From: Acinetobacter gerneri DSM 14967 = CIP 107464 = MTCC 9824
Lineage (GTDB): Bacteria > Pseudomonadota > Gammaproteobacteria > Pseudomonadales > Moraxellaceae
NCBI RefSeq assembly: GCF_000368565.1
Contig: NZ_KB849544.1
Coordinates: forward strand, 491,994 to 555,993
Length of the DNA stretch: 64,000 bases
Reading direction: 5' to 3'
Every line of letters begins with the position of its first letter. Within the stretch, counting starts at the first letter, position 1. The notes under the pieces are model-generated. The model did no database searches. It was given only the letters and a program-made list of their open reading frames with translations, and was not told the DNA's origin. This document shows positions 1-8,456 of this stretch, piece after piece. The position numbers and the translations under genes were made by a program.

Positions 1-109
1 TGACCTATATCTCTTGCTATTTTCTATATCGTTTTAGTGTATCGGACAATCTAGCCCATGATTTTCAGTATTACATTATCCAATCATTAAAATGTTTCAT
101 CACATTTCA

Positions 110-143
110 TATTGAACATTTAAACTTATTGAACATTTAAACT
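110..143. repeat. Perfect 2 x 17 bp tandem repeat
   Basis: The unit TATTGAACATTTAAACT occurs twice head to tail with no spacer, downstream of the minus-strand reductase gene. The rest of the first 217 bases contains no gene that I can support. It may be replication slippage; no function is evident. Confidence 0.85.
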
Positions 144-147
144 CAAA

Positions 148-187
148 ACCATCTAGATAAAACACCCCCTCCTTAAGGAGAGGGTTG
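148..187 (-). terminator. Intrinsic terminator of the reductase gene
   Basis: On the minus strand a CCCTCTCCTTAAGGAGGGGG hairpin is followed by TGTTTT, about 30 bases past the reductase stop codon. The core CTCCTTAAGGAG is self-complementary. Confidence 0.7.
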
Positions 188-217
188 CTTGGATTTTTTA
201 ACTTTAAGTCTTAATTA

Positions 218-1609
218 TTAAGCGCCTAATAAACTTTGACCACATACACGAACCACGTTGCCATTTAAGCCTGTAGATGCAGTAGATGCATAAAGTGCAA
301 TGGTTTCAGCAACATCTACAGGTAAACCGCCTTGGCTCATTGAGTTCATACGGCGACCTGCTTCACGGATTGCGAATGGAATCGCTGCAGTCATTTGAGT
401 TTCAATGAAACCTGGTGCAACAGCATTGATGGTAATCCCTTGCTGTAACAATGGCGCAGTAAATTTAACCAAACCAATCACACCTGCTTTAGATGCAGCA
501 TAGTTGGTTTGACCTAAGTTACCCGCGATACCAGAGATTGAAGATACGCATACGATACGACCATTGGCATTTAAACCTTGATTATTGAGTAAATAATCAT
601 TGATACGTTCAGCCGCAGATAAGTTGATATTGATCACCAAATCCCAAAACTCAGGTTTCATATTTGCCAAAGTTTTGTCACGAGTGATCCCAGCATTATG
701 TACGATAATGTCTAAGCCACCTTGACTTGCTGCTGCCGCTTTGATTTCTGCACCAGCATCAGCTGCTGTAATATCAAGAGCTAAAGTTGAACCACCGATT
801 TCTGAAGCTACACGATCAAGATCAGCTTGTTGTTGCGGTACATCTAAACAAATCACATGTGCACCATCACGTGCCAATACATGTGCAATTGCTTCACCGA
901 TACCACGGCTCGCACCTGTAACCAATGCTGTTTTTCCTGCAAGCGGTTTTGCCCAATCAATATCTAATACTTCAGCTTTCGATACACGGATCACTTGACC
1001 TGAAACATAAGCCGAACGTGGTGAAAGTACAAAACGTAAAGTCGATTCAAGGTTTGCTGCTGCATCTTTATCAACATAGACCAAATTGGCAGCGATACCT
1101 TTTTTAAACTCTTTACCGACAGATTTCACAAAACCTTCTAAAGCACGTTGTGCAATCGCTTGTTTGATAGAACCTGTAGTTTCAGGTGTCAAACCCACTA
1201 CGATGACACGACCAGAAGTTTGGATTTGGCGCGCAATAGGATTGAAGAATTTATACAATTCATTTAATTGTTCTGAACTTTCGATCCCTGATGCATCGAA
1301 TACCACTGCTTTAAATTTTGACTCTTTATCACCATCATTAAAAGCACTGAGGTTTAAGCCAGATTTTGCTGCAGCTTGTTGAAGCTGTGCATTGTTACCT
1401 GCATAGCTGTTTGCATGAATATTACTTAAAACTTGCGCGATTGATTCTGACAAAATGCTATTTGGAGCTGCGCCAAGTAATACTGCACCTTTGATCACGG
1501 GTGTTGGTGATTCAAAACGGTCTAATTCAATCGGTGATGGTAAACCTAAATTTTTGATGACAAATTTACCAATCGGAGATTTTGAGAATGTTTGGTATTG
1601 ATCAGCCAT
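218..1609 (-). CDS. fabG: High-molecular-weight 3-oxoacyl-ACP reductase (FabG4-type SDR)
   Basis: NAD(P)H-dependent short-chain dehydrogenase/reductase predicted to reduce 3-oxoacyl thioesters. At 463 residues it is nearly twice the length of a normal FabG. Residues 1-215 form a degenerate Rossmann-like N-terminal domain. Residues 225-463 are a complete SDR: cofactor loop TGASRGIG at 231-238, NAG at 305-307, Ser near 357, Tyr370 and Lys374 (YAASK). This two-domain build matches the HMW FabG group (FabG4 of Mycobacterium). It is divergent from a thiolase gene 240 bases away, the same gene partnership as fadA2/fabG4 in mycobacteria, so the two may act on the same acyl-CoA or acyl-ACP intermediates. 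Family assignment is firm; the physiological substrate is not known from sequence. Confidence 0.9.
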   Translation of the reverse strand: MADQYQTFSKSPIGKFVIKNLGLPSPIELDRFESPTPVIKGAVLLGAAPNSILSESIAQVLSNIHANSYAGNNAQLQQAAAKSGLNLSAFNDGDKESKFKAVVFDASGIESSEQLNELYKFFNPIARQIQTSGRVIVVGLTPETTGSIKQAIAQRALEGFVKSVGKEFKKGIAANLVYVDKDAAANLESTLRFVLSPRSAYVSGQVIRVSKAEVLDIDWAKPLAGKTALVTGASRGIGEAIAHVLARDGAHVICLDVPQQQADLDRVASEIGGSTLALDITAADAGAEIKAAAASQGGLDIIVHNAGITRDKTLANMKPEFWDLVININLSAAERINDYLLNNQGLNANGRIVCVSSISGIAGNLGQTNYAASKAGVIGLVKFTAPLLQQGITINAVAPGFIETQMTAAIPFAIREAGRRMNSMSQGGLPVDVAETIALYASTASTGLNGNVVRVCGQSLLGA

Positions 1610-1849
1610 GTTTATTATCTCTTTGCAAATTAATTTATAAATGAAGCTAAAGATTTCATTTAAGCACTATGAAATATGAGCTATTTATACTTCTCTAGTT
1701 CCATTTGATTCAGGTAAATAATACTTGAGTTAAACTCACGATGTCTTGACCTGACTGCCTTATCAAATGTCATTATAGTCAATTCAGGGTTTTATGTATT
1801 ATGTTAATGTATGCTTTAAGAAAACCATCTACATGCTTGGAAAAGCCTT

Positions 1850-3403
1850 ATGAGCAAACCAACTCAAGAAAATCCAACAGTCGAAAATTCTGCACAAGAA
1901 GCAGTGTCAAAACCATCAAAAACGACGACTCGTCCTCGTAAGACTACACAACCTGCTTCTAAAACTGCGAATACACAAAAATCGACAGCAGCAGATGCAC
2001 CCAAAACAACGCGTACTCGCACGACTACTCCACGTGCCAAAAGTACAGCAGCATCTACTACAAAAAAAGCTGTAACAACAGCAAAAACTTCAACATCATC
2101 TTCTGTTCAACAGGATAAAACCATGAGTCAAAATACAGTTCGTCGTGTCGCAATCTTAGGCGGTAACCGTATCCCATTTGCACGTTCAAACGGCGCTTAC
2201 TTTAAAGCTTCAAATATTGACATGTTAACTGCTGCTTTAAATGGTTTGGTCGAAAGATTTGATCTACAAGGAAAGCGTTTAGGTGAAGTTGCCGCAGGTG
2301 CAGTTTTAAAACACAGCCGTGACTTTAACATGACTCGTGAATGTGTACTGAACACAGAACTTGCTCCTGAAACTCCTGCGTACGATATTCAACAGGCGTG
2401 TGCAACTGGCTTACAAGCGGCATTCCAAGTTGCTAACAAAATTGCATTGGGTCAAATCGAAGTCGGTATCGCAGGTGGTGTGGATACCACTTCTGATGCA
2501 CCGATTGCATTTGGTGATGGCTTACGTAAAGCTTTACTTGAGCTTAATGTTGCAAAAACTGCAAAAGATCGCTTAAAAGCTTTGACAAAAATCAATGTTA
2601 AAGACTTACTTGATGCACCAAAAAATGGTGAGCCACGTACAGGTTTATCAATGGGTGATCACCAAGCAATTACTGCTCTTGAATGGGGTATTTCTCGTCA
2701 AGCACAGGATGAACTTGCTGCTTCATCTCATCAAAAAATGGCTAAAGCATATGACGAAGGTTTCTTTGACGATTTGCTCACTCCATTTATGGGCTTAAGC
2801 AAAGATAACAATTTACGTGCTGACTCATCAGTTGAAAAACTTGCAAAATTGAAGCCTGCTTTTGGTAAAGGCGAAACTGCAACCATGACTGCAGGTAACT
2901 CTACACCATTAACAGATGGTGCTTCTGCTGTACTTTTAGCTTCAGAAGAATGGGCTAAAGCAAATGGTCATGAAGTTTTGGCTTATTTAACTTTCTCTGA
3001 AACTGCCGCTGTAGATTTCGTCAATAAAAAAGAAGGCTTATTGATGGCTCCTGCTTATGCAGTACCACGTATGCTTGATCGTGCAGGCATTAAACTGCAA
3101 GATTTTGATTATTATGAAATCCATGAAGCATTTGCATCACAAGTTTTATCTACATTAAAAGCTTGGGAAGATCCAAAATTCTGTAAAGAACGTCTAGGTT
3201 TAGATGCACCGTTAGGTTCAATTGACTTAACGAAACTCAATGTAAAAGGTTCATCACTCGCAGCGGGTCACCCATTTGCTGCAACAGGTGGTCGTATTTT
3301 AGCAACTGCTGCAAAATTGATTAGTCAAAAAGGCTCAGGTCGTGTATTGATTTCAATCTGTGCTGCTGGTGGTCAAGGTGTTACAGCGATTGTAGAAAAA
3401 TAA
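1850..3403 (+). CDS. Acetyl-CoA C-acyltransferase (thiolase) with Lys/Thr/Ala-rich N-terminal extension
   Basis: Thiolase that condenses or cleaves acyl-CoA. The thiolase fold starts at residue 92; catalytic residues are Cys184 (QQACATG), His425 (HEAFAS) and Cys504 (CAAGGQG). Residues 1-91 are a low-complexity tail rich in Thr, Lys, Ala and Pro (TTRPRKTT, TRTRTTTPRAK), highly basic and resembling histone H1-like or PhaF-type DNA-binding tails. Ordinary thiolases of this group begin near residue 92, and an internal ATG at 2123 has its own AGGA eight bases upstream, so both a long and a short form are possible. The reading frame across the extension is fully open and uses codons like the rest of the gene. 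It is divergent from the FabG4-type reductase. Confidence 0.9.
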   Translation: MSKPTQENPTVENSAQEAVSKPSKTTTRPRKTTQPASKTANTQKSTAADAPKTTRTRTTTPRAKSTAASTTKKAVTTAKTSTSSSVQQDKTMSQNTVRRVAILGGNRIPFARSNGAYFKASNIDMLTAALNGLVERFDLQGKRLGEVAAGAVLKHSRDFNMTRECVLNTELAPETPAYDIQQACATGLQAAFQVANKIALGQIEVGIAGGVDTTSDAPIAFGDGLRKALLELNVAKTAKDRLKALTKINVKDLLDAPKNGEPRTGLSMGDHQAITALEWGISRQAQDELAASSHQKMAKAYDEGFFDDLLTPFMGLSKDNNLRADSSVEKLAKLKPAFGKGETATMTAGNSTPLTDGASAVLLASEEWAKANGHEVLAYLTFSETAAVDFVNKKEGLLMAPAYAVPRMLDRAGIKLQDFDYYEIHEAFASQVLSTLKAWEDPKFCKERLGLDAPLGSIDLTKLNVKGSSLAAGHPFAATGGRILATAAKLISQKGSGRVLISICAAGGQGVTAIVEK

Positions 3404-3429
3404 TTTTCTTCGCATATAACATCTAAAAC

Positions 3430-3458
3430 AAAGCCCCGATTTTTCGGGGCTTTGTTTT
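3430..3458 (+). terminator. Intrinsic terminator of the thiolase gene
   Basis: AAAGCCCCGA, a short T-rich loop, then TCGGGGCTTT and a T-rich tail, 27 bases after the stop codon. Confidence 0.9.
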
Positions 3459-3486
3459 ATCAATGATTAAAATTGTTATAAAATGA

Positions 3487-4572
3487 TTAGAAACGATAAC
3501 CCACACCGACATAAGTAATAATCGGATCAATATCCACTTTGGTTGTTGAATGAATCAATCGCTTGCCCGTATTTGCATCAATAACATCAATCTTTGCTTG
3601 ATTATCTAGTTTCGCATAAGACACCGAAGCAACCCCATACCAGTTCTCCGTAAAGTCATAAGTTGCCCCAACACTGAAAATTGGCGCGATCGCATCAGTA
3701 GTTTTCACTTTTACAAAAGGATTTGCACTAGAGGTCTTTCTATCAAGTGCCGCCCCGGCCTTATTATCCATTACATTTTGAATCATGTGCCCAGCTGCAA
3801 CCAAATCATTATTGATTTCACCATTTAATTTGATATGACTAAAATGTGCGTACATCACCCCTACACCAACATATGGACGCAATTTATTCACCCCAGATTT
3901 ACCAAATTGATATTGTGCTTCAATCGCAGGCGTCCATGCACGAACCGTTGCAGCTTTAGATTTATTACCCAAATTTGTAATTGGAATATCTTGTTTTAAA
4001 GGAATCTCCAAACCTAGTCCTGTATGCGCCATACCCGACATGGGTGCAGTTATCTCCCCTTTACCGCTAATATCCACTTTTGGTGGCAAACCTGCAATTA
4101 ATTGCAGTGAAACATTATCATTGATGTAATAATTCATCATCAAACCAAGCGTATCTACATCTTCAGCTTCAAGCCCTGTCCCTTGTGCTCTCCAAGCATT
4201 TAGCCCATGGATATCCGTAGCCCCTGTTACTGCCGCATTAACATTCTTATCTTTATCTAACAAGATTTTAGCAAATGCTGGATCTTTCATCTTTTCTGTT
4301 AACATCGTTTTAAAAGTTATATTTGAATCAGGGACGATTGCATTTGGATCTAATGCATTCATAAATCCTTGTGGACTAATCGTACCGACTTTGGACGTTT
4401 GACCATTTGGAACGATTGTATTGATATTAAAAGGATTTGCTGTACCTTGTGGCATCACATGTAACCAACCAGCAGAAACTGAAAAACGTTTAAAGCCATC
4501 GGCAAAGCTATTCCCCGCGATAAGAATGAATGATGTCGTTACTAAGATTTTCCCAAACATACTTTTATTCAT
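3487..4572 (-). CDS. ompW: OmpW-family outer membrane protein, copy 1
   Basis: Outer-membrane beta-barrel of the OmpW family, 361 residues from the chosen start. That is much longer than the roughly 210-residue enterobacterial OmpW; the excess lies in insertions between predicted strands. The start at 4572 is preferred over an in-frame ATG at 4605 because AAGGA precedes it at good spacing and it begins a clean signal peptide (MNKSMFGK ... GNSFA). The mature protein starts DGFKRFSV and ends in GVGYRF, the terminal aromatic signature used by the BAM machinery. A close paralogue follows at 5429-6535. Barrel segments and the C-terminal half are nearly identical, whereas the stretch around residues 45-110 differs strongly. 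It probably passes small or hydrophobic solutes; substrate unknown. Confidence 0.9.
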   Translation of the reverse strand: MNKSMFGKILVTTSFILIAGNSFADGFKRFSVSAGWLHVMPQGTANPFNINTIVPNGQTSKVGTISPQGFMNALDPNAIVPDSNITFKTMLTEKMKDPAFAKILLDKDKNVNAAVTGATDIHGLNAWRAQGTGLEAEDVDTLGLMMNYYINDNVSLQLIAGLPPKVDISGKGEITAPMSGMAHTGLGLEIPLKQDIPITNLGNKSKAATVRAWTPAIEAQYQFGKSGVNKLRPYVGVGVMYAHFSHIKLNGEINNDLVAAGHMIQNVMDNKAGAALDRKTSSANPFVKVKTTDAIAPIFSVGATYDFTENWYGVASVSYAKLDNQAKIDVIDANTGKRLIHSTTKVDIDPIITYVGVGYRF

Positions 4573-4810
4573 ATTTTTTTCCTTATTTGAAATTGCATTA
4601 TTCATCTATGAAATGCATTTTTAACATACACAATAAAATCATTTGTGTAGATACGTCTTAAAATTTCTTAGCGCCTGATCAAACTTTAAATAAATTAATT
4701 CAATTTTCCATTTATATAATTTTCAAAATCTTGCAAAATAAATATAATATTTATTTATAGAAACAAAATCTAAATAAAATAATTTTTAAATATAACTTAT
4801 TTTTTAATTA

Positions 4811-4826
4811 TGCTATTTAAATCACA
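4811..4826. promoter_or_regulatory. Degenerate CRP-type site upstream of ompW copy 1
   Basis: TGCTA-N6-TCACA. The right half matches the CRP consensus and the left half is 3 of 5. Its centre lies 246.5 bases from the copy 1 start codon, exactly the distance of the perfect site upstream of copy 2, so it is a decayed homologue of that site. Confidence 0.45.
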
Positions 4827-5309
4827 TATTTATATTATAATGACAATTAAATTTGATATATTTTTTATATAATATTTACGATATTTTCATACAAAAATAC
4901 GATTAATTATTTAGCTTTTCTAGCCAATATTTTTAAAATATCTAAATATTCTAATTCCCCGAAATTTAACCTTATTAGACATTTTTCAAAAATTAAAAAT
5001 GATCTGGTATTTGGGTAAAAATTATTATACAGGCACATTTGCCATGAGGAATTTAATTTACTTTGCGAGTAAATTAAATAAATTATGATTCAACATAAAA
5101 TCATACAAAATAAATCCAATTTGATTTATCAAATAAAATAATCAATATGTTTTATATATAAAAATATATTGAGAAACTCCCCCTAAAACCAACTATTTAA
5201 AAATTAATATCGTTAATAAAAAAATAAACGAGCATAAAATTAAAAAATATTTAAAATCAATATATTAAAAACAAATCCATCACCCCCATCAAATAAAAAA
5301 ATAGAGCCA

Positions 5310-5359
5310 AAAAGATAAAAAAAGCTAAAGCAATCATACAAGTATAATTGCTTTAGCTT
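5310..5359 (-). terminator. Intrinsic terminator of ompW copy 2
   Basis: A 13-bp perfect stem (AAGCTAAAGCAAT / ATTGCTTTAGCTT) at 5322-5334 and 5347-5359, followed on the minus strand by TTTTTTATCTTTTT. Confidence 0.9.
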
Positions 5360-5428
5360 GTGACTTAGATACTTGGTTTTATCGAGCAAATTATCGACTT
5401 CAAATACCAGCACACTATCTTTAAAACC

Positions 5429-6535
5429 TTAGAAACGATAACCCACACCAAGATAAGTAATGAGAGGATCAATATCAACTTTAGTGGTCGAATGGATTAA
5501 TCGTTTACCTGTATTTGCATCAATGACATCAATCTTTGCTTGGTTATTCAGTTTGGCATATGACACTGAAGCAACCGCATACCAGTTTTCTGTGAAGTCA
5601 TACGTTGCCCCCACACTCACAATTGGGGCAATCGCATCGGTGGTTTTCACTTTTACAAAAGGATTTGCGCTAGAAGTTTTTCCATCAAGCGCTGCCCCTG
5701 CCTGATCATCTGAAATATTTTGAATCATATGTCCAGCAGCAATGAGATCATCCCTAACCTGACCATTCAATTTGATATTACTAAAATGTGAATACATCAA
5801 TCCCGCTCCAACATAAGGACGGAACTTATTCACCCCAGATTTACCAAATTGATACTGCGCTTCGATTGCAGGAGTCCATGCACGAACCGTTGCAGCTTTA
5901 GATTTATTACCCAGATTTGTAATTGGAATATCTTGTTTTAAAGCTAGCTCAGGAAATAACGAACCTGCAAGCCCACCAGGAAAAGCTGTGCCTGACATTG
6001 GTGCCACGATTTCACCTTTACCATTAATATCAACTTTTGGTGGCAAACCTGCAATCATCTGAAGCGAGACATTGTCATTAATATAATAGTTAAACATGAG
6101 CCCTAATGTATCAACATCATCTGCTTCAAGCCCTGTTCCTCCTGCCTGCCAAGCATCTAGACCATTTAAAGTCGCAGTACCAGTATTTTTAGCCGAGACA
6201 TTTCCTGTTTCTTTATTAAGGATTAACGAACCAAATGGGCTATTTAAAAGGGATGAGACTGTTTCTTTTAGATTTGCCTCCTTATCACCTTCCTTAATTG
6301 TCGCATTTGGATCAAGAGAATTTAAAAATCCGTCCGGACTCACTTCCCCTACTGTTGCTTTTTGCCCATTTGCAACAGCAGTATTGATATTAAAAGGATT
6401 CGCTTTTCCTTGTGGCATGACATGCAACCAACCAGCAGAAACCGAAAAACGTTTAAACCCGTCGGCAAAGCTATTCCCTGCAACCAGAATCAATGAAGTG
6501 CTTAATAAAGTTTTAACGAATGTACTTTTTTTCAT
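5429..6535 (-). CDS. ompW: OmpW-family outer membrane protein, copy 2
   Basis: Second member of the tandem OmpW pair, 368 residues from the start at 6535, where AAGGA precedes the ATG and a signal peptide begins (MKKSTFVK ... GNSFA). A further in-frame ATG at 6568 lacks an RBS. The mature protein starts DGFKRFSV and ends in GVGYRF. Compared with copy 1, the regions near residues 50-115 and around AFPGGLAG are changed, while the strand-forming segments and the last 150 residues are almost the same; this fits diversification of surface-exposed loops. It has its own terminator and its own upstream region with a perfect CRP-type palindrome, so the copies are probably transcribed separately. Confidence 0.9.
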   Translation of the reverse strand: MKKSTFVKTLLSTSLILVAGNSFADGFKRFSVSAGWLHVMPQGKANPFNINTAVANGQKATVGEVSPDGFLNSLDPNATIKEGDKEANLKETVSSLLNSPFGSLILNKETGNVSAKNTGTATLNGLDAWQAGGTGLEADDVDTLGLMFNYYINDNVSLQMIAGLPPKVDINGKGEIVAPMSGTAFPGGLAGSLFPELALKQDIPITNLGNKSKAATVRAWTPAIEAQYQFGKSGVNKFRPYVGAGLMYSHFSNIKLNGQVRDDLIAAGHMIQNISDDQAGAALDGKTSSANPFVKVKTTDAIAPIVSVGATYDFTENWYAVASVSYAKLNNQAKIDVIDANTGKRLIHSTTKVDIDPLITYLGVGYRF

Positions 6536-6936
6536 ATTTTTTTCCTTGTAAAAAGTCGCATTAATCATCTATGAAATGCATTTTTACCATACACAATAAA
6601 GCCAGTCCTGTAGACACTTTTTGTATTTTTTCAAGACCTTATCAAACATGAAAAGCATTAATATTATTTGTCATATTTATATTTTTCAGAAACTTACAAT
6701 ATATATATAATATTTACTCATAGAAACAAAATCTAAGTAATTTGGTATAAAATGATAACCAGAACAAATATTTTGTGATACAAATCACATATTTTATTTG
6801 TAATGTAAAGCTCAATTTTCCCATGATTTTTTATTTAATTATTATTCCATTTTTCAAAAAGAAATTAGGCAAGATTAAATTTAAAGTTAGGTTCAGCGCG
6901 TCCTTGCTTTGAATTTTATAAAAGCTTCAATCGATC
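6536..6936. other. Upstream region of ompW copy 2
   Basis: No gene. It includes a copy of the sequence flanking the ompW copy 1 start and the CRP-type palindrome at 6774-6789. The rest is AT-rich and without further structure that I can support. Confidence 0.6.
6774..6789. promoter_or_regulatory. Perfect CRP/Vfr-type palindrome upstream of ompW copy 2
   Basis: TGTGATACAAATCACA fits TGTGA-N6-TCACA at all ten consensus positions. Its centre is 246.5 bases from the ompW copy 2 start codon. The AT core also leaves FNR-like binding possible. Confidence 0.6.
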
Positions 6937-7359
6937 TTATGATATTGCTTTAATCCCTAAATGTTGCTCGATCGTGTCATAACACCACTGAAATATAAAT
7001 GTATAAACCAAGATACACATGGTCATACTAAAATCGAGTATCACCGCTTCAAGCAAAGTCATTTGCATGGCATAAGCCACCATCGGGATCGTCGCAAGCA
7101 TCAAACCACCTTCAAAGCCGATTGCATGCACAATACGCATAGGAATAGTTCTTTTAAACTTATATTTTTGTTCAGCTTTCTCGAAATAATGATTAAATAA
7201 CATATTCCAAAGTACAGAGGTCACAGCCATAGCAATACCTAAACTACCCGTTGTTTCCATCGGGACTTCAAAGATAAAACTCAATGCTATGGCAATGATG
7301 ATCAACAAAATGATTTCATAGCTCAAAGCATGTACCAGCCTTCTTTTTGAAATCAACAT
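6937..7359 (-). CDS. aceI: AceI-type chlorhexidine efflux protein (PACE family)
   Basis: Inner-membrane proton-coupled exporter of chlorhexidine and other biocides; 140 residues with four membrane segments arranged as two bacterial transmembrane-pair domains. The protein begins LISKRRL and carries Glu15 (SYE), the membrane glutamate required for transport in AceI, plus the family motifs WNMLFNHYFE and HAIGFEGG and the C-terminal FQWCYD. The divergent LysR-type gene 117 bases away is the usual partner AceR. PACE proteins are encoded in the Acinetobacter core genome, with polyamines such as cadaverine proposed as natural substrates. Confidence 0.93.
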   Translation of the reverse strand: MLISKRRLVHALSYEIILLIIIAIALSFIFEVPMETTGSLGIAMAVTSVLWNMLFNHYFEKAEQKYKFKRTIPMRIVHAIGFEGGLMLATIPMVAYAMQMTLLEAVILDFSMTMCILVYTFIFQWCYDTIEQHLGIKAIS

Positions 7360-7378
7360 GAAATAAAACCTTTTAAAA

Positions 7379-7450
7379 TTTGATTGATGCTTATTTTATT
7401 TTTATAATTTTGATAAATCGAATCAGATCCTTTCAATATTTTTGATAGAT
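7379..7450. promoter_or_regulatory. Three phased TTTGAT repeats in the aceI-aceR intergenic region
   Basis: TTTGATTGAT at 7379, TTTGATAAAT at 7409 and TTTGATAGAT at 7441 are direct repeats at 30 and 32 base intervals, about three helical turns each. A LysR tetramer commonly binds such spaced sites, so they are candidate AceR contacts. Confidence 0.4.
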
Positions 7451-7476
7451 TAAAAGCAAGTGATTAGGGTTAACTT

Positions 7477-8367
7477 ATGAATATCAATCAAGAACAATTA
7501 CTGATTTTCAAAACTGTCATCGAGACAGGTTCCTTCTCAGCTGCAGCAAGAGTACTTGGAAAAGTCCCTTCTGCTGTCAGTATGTCTATCGCAAACTTGG
7601 AAATTGATCTAGATCTAAAACTATTTGATCGTATTGGCCGTGAGCCTAAAGCAACTGCTCAAGCCATGATTTTATATGAAAAAACAGAACAACTTTTGGT
7701 TGAGATTAACCAATGGAAACAGCATGCTCATGCTTTAAGTTCAGGGCTAGAGTCATCACTGAATATCGTCGTTGTCACTGAACTTTTATATACAAAATGG
7801 ACTGATTACGTCGTTCTATTAGAGCAAAAATTTCCAAGTTTGCAGATCAATATTTTTACAGCTCCGCAAGAAGATGCTTTGAAAATGTTGATGAATAAAA
7901 CCGCACAACTTGCCATGATGTTTGAACGAGAAGTATTAGAATCACGTGAACAATTTGTTGAATTGAGCGTAGAAAACCTTGTCCCCGTTGTTTCTAAAAC
8001 ACATCCTTTAGCAAGTTTAGATGTGATTCGTTTTGAGGATATTTTAAAATGTCGTCAAATCGTGGTCGCAAGTCGTGATAAAAGTATCAAACCAGAATTG
8101 CTATATTCAAAGAATTATTGGCGCACAGACAATCACCATTCAGCTTGTATGATGATGCTTAAAAATCTTGGTTGGGGCATTTTGCCTGCAGAAATGTTTG
8201 ATGAGAATCCTCATTTACAAAAAAAACTCAAAGTACTTCACCTGAGTGATTTCACACCGAAGTTTGAATATTACGTAGATTTAGTTTGGAGTCGTGAAAG
8301 CGATCTTGGCTTAGCTGCTCGTTTTTTGATTGATCACATCAGAAATCAAAGAATTCATACAAAATAA
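7477..8367 (+). CDS. aceR: LysR-family transcriptional regulator AceR
   Basis: 296-residue LysR-type regulator: winged helix-turn-helix at residues 1-60 (TGSFSAAARVLGKVPSAVS recognition region), then a linker helix and a periplasmic-binding-protein-like effector domain from about residue 90. It is transcribed divergently from aceI. In A. baumannii the orthologous AceR binds chlorhexidine and activates aceI; that role is taken over here from gene position and family. The intergenic region contains three phased TTTGAT repeats that could be its binding sites. Confidence 0.88.
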   Translation: MNINQEQLLIFKTVIETGSFSAAARVLGKVPSAVSMSIANLEIDLDLKLFDRIGREPKATAQAMILYEKTEQLLVEINQWKQHAHALSSGLESSLNIVVVTELLYTKWTDYVVLLEQKFPSLQINIFTAPQEDALKMLMNKTAQLAMMFEREVLESREQFVELSVENLVPVVSKTHPLASLDVIRFEDILKCRQIVVASRDKSIKPELLYSKNYWRTDNHHSACMMMLKNLGWGILPAEMFDENPHLQKKLKVLHLSDFTPKFEYYVDLVWSRESDLGLAARFLIDHIRNQRIHTK

Positions 8368-8456
8368 CCCTTATTCCAGCCCCCTTTTAACTTTCGCTAC
8401 AAAAACTTTGTGGTATAAATAAAACACAAGTATTTTTAACTAAGAATTAAATAGCA

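Larger units (their letters stand above)
4573..5428. other. AT-rich intergenic region between the two ompW copies
   Basis: No credible gene in about 850 bases. It holds the upstream region of copy 1, including a degenerate CRP-type site at 4811-4826, an 11-bp-stem hairpin at 5052-5078 (TTTAATTTACT / AGTAAATTAAA) and the terminator of copy 2. DNA next to the copy 1 start (GAAATGCATTTTTAACATAC) recurs almost unchanged upstream of copy 2, showing that the duplication included the promoter region. Confidence 0.7.

Noticed and set aside
741-1382. Open frames on the plus strand inside the FabG4-type gene
   Set aside because: Composition and lack of ribosome-binding sites show they are shadows of the minus-strand gene, which has complete family motifs.
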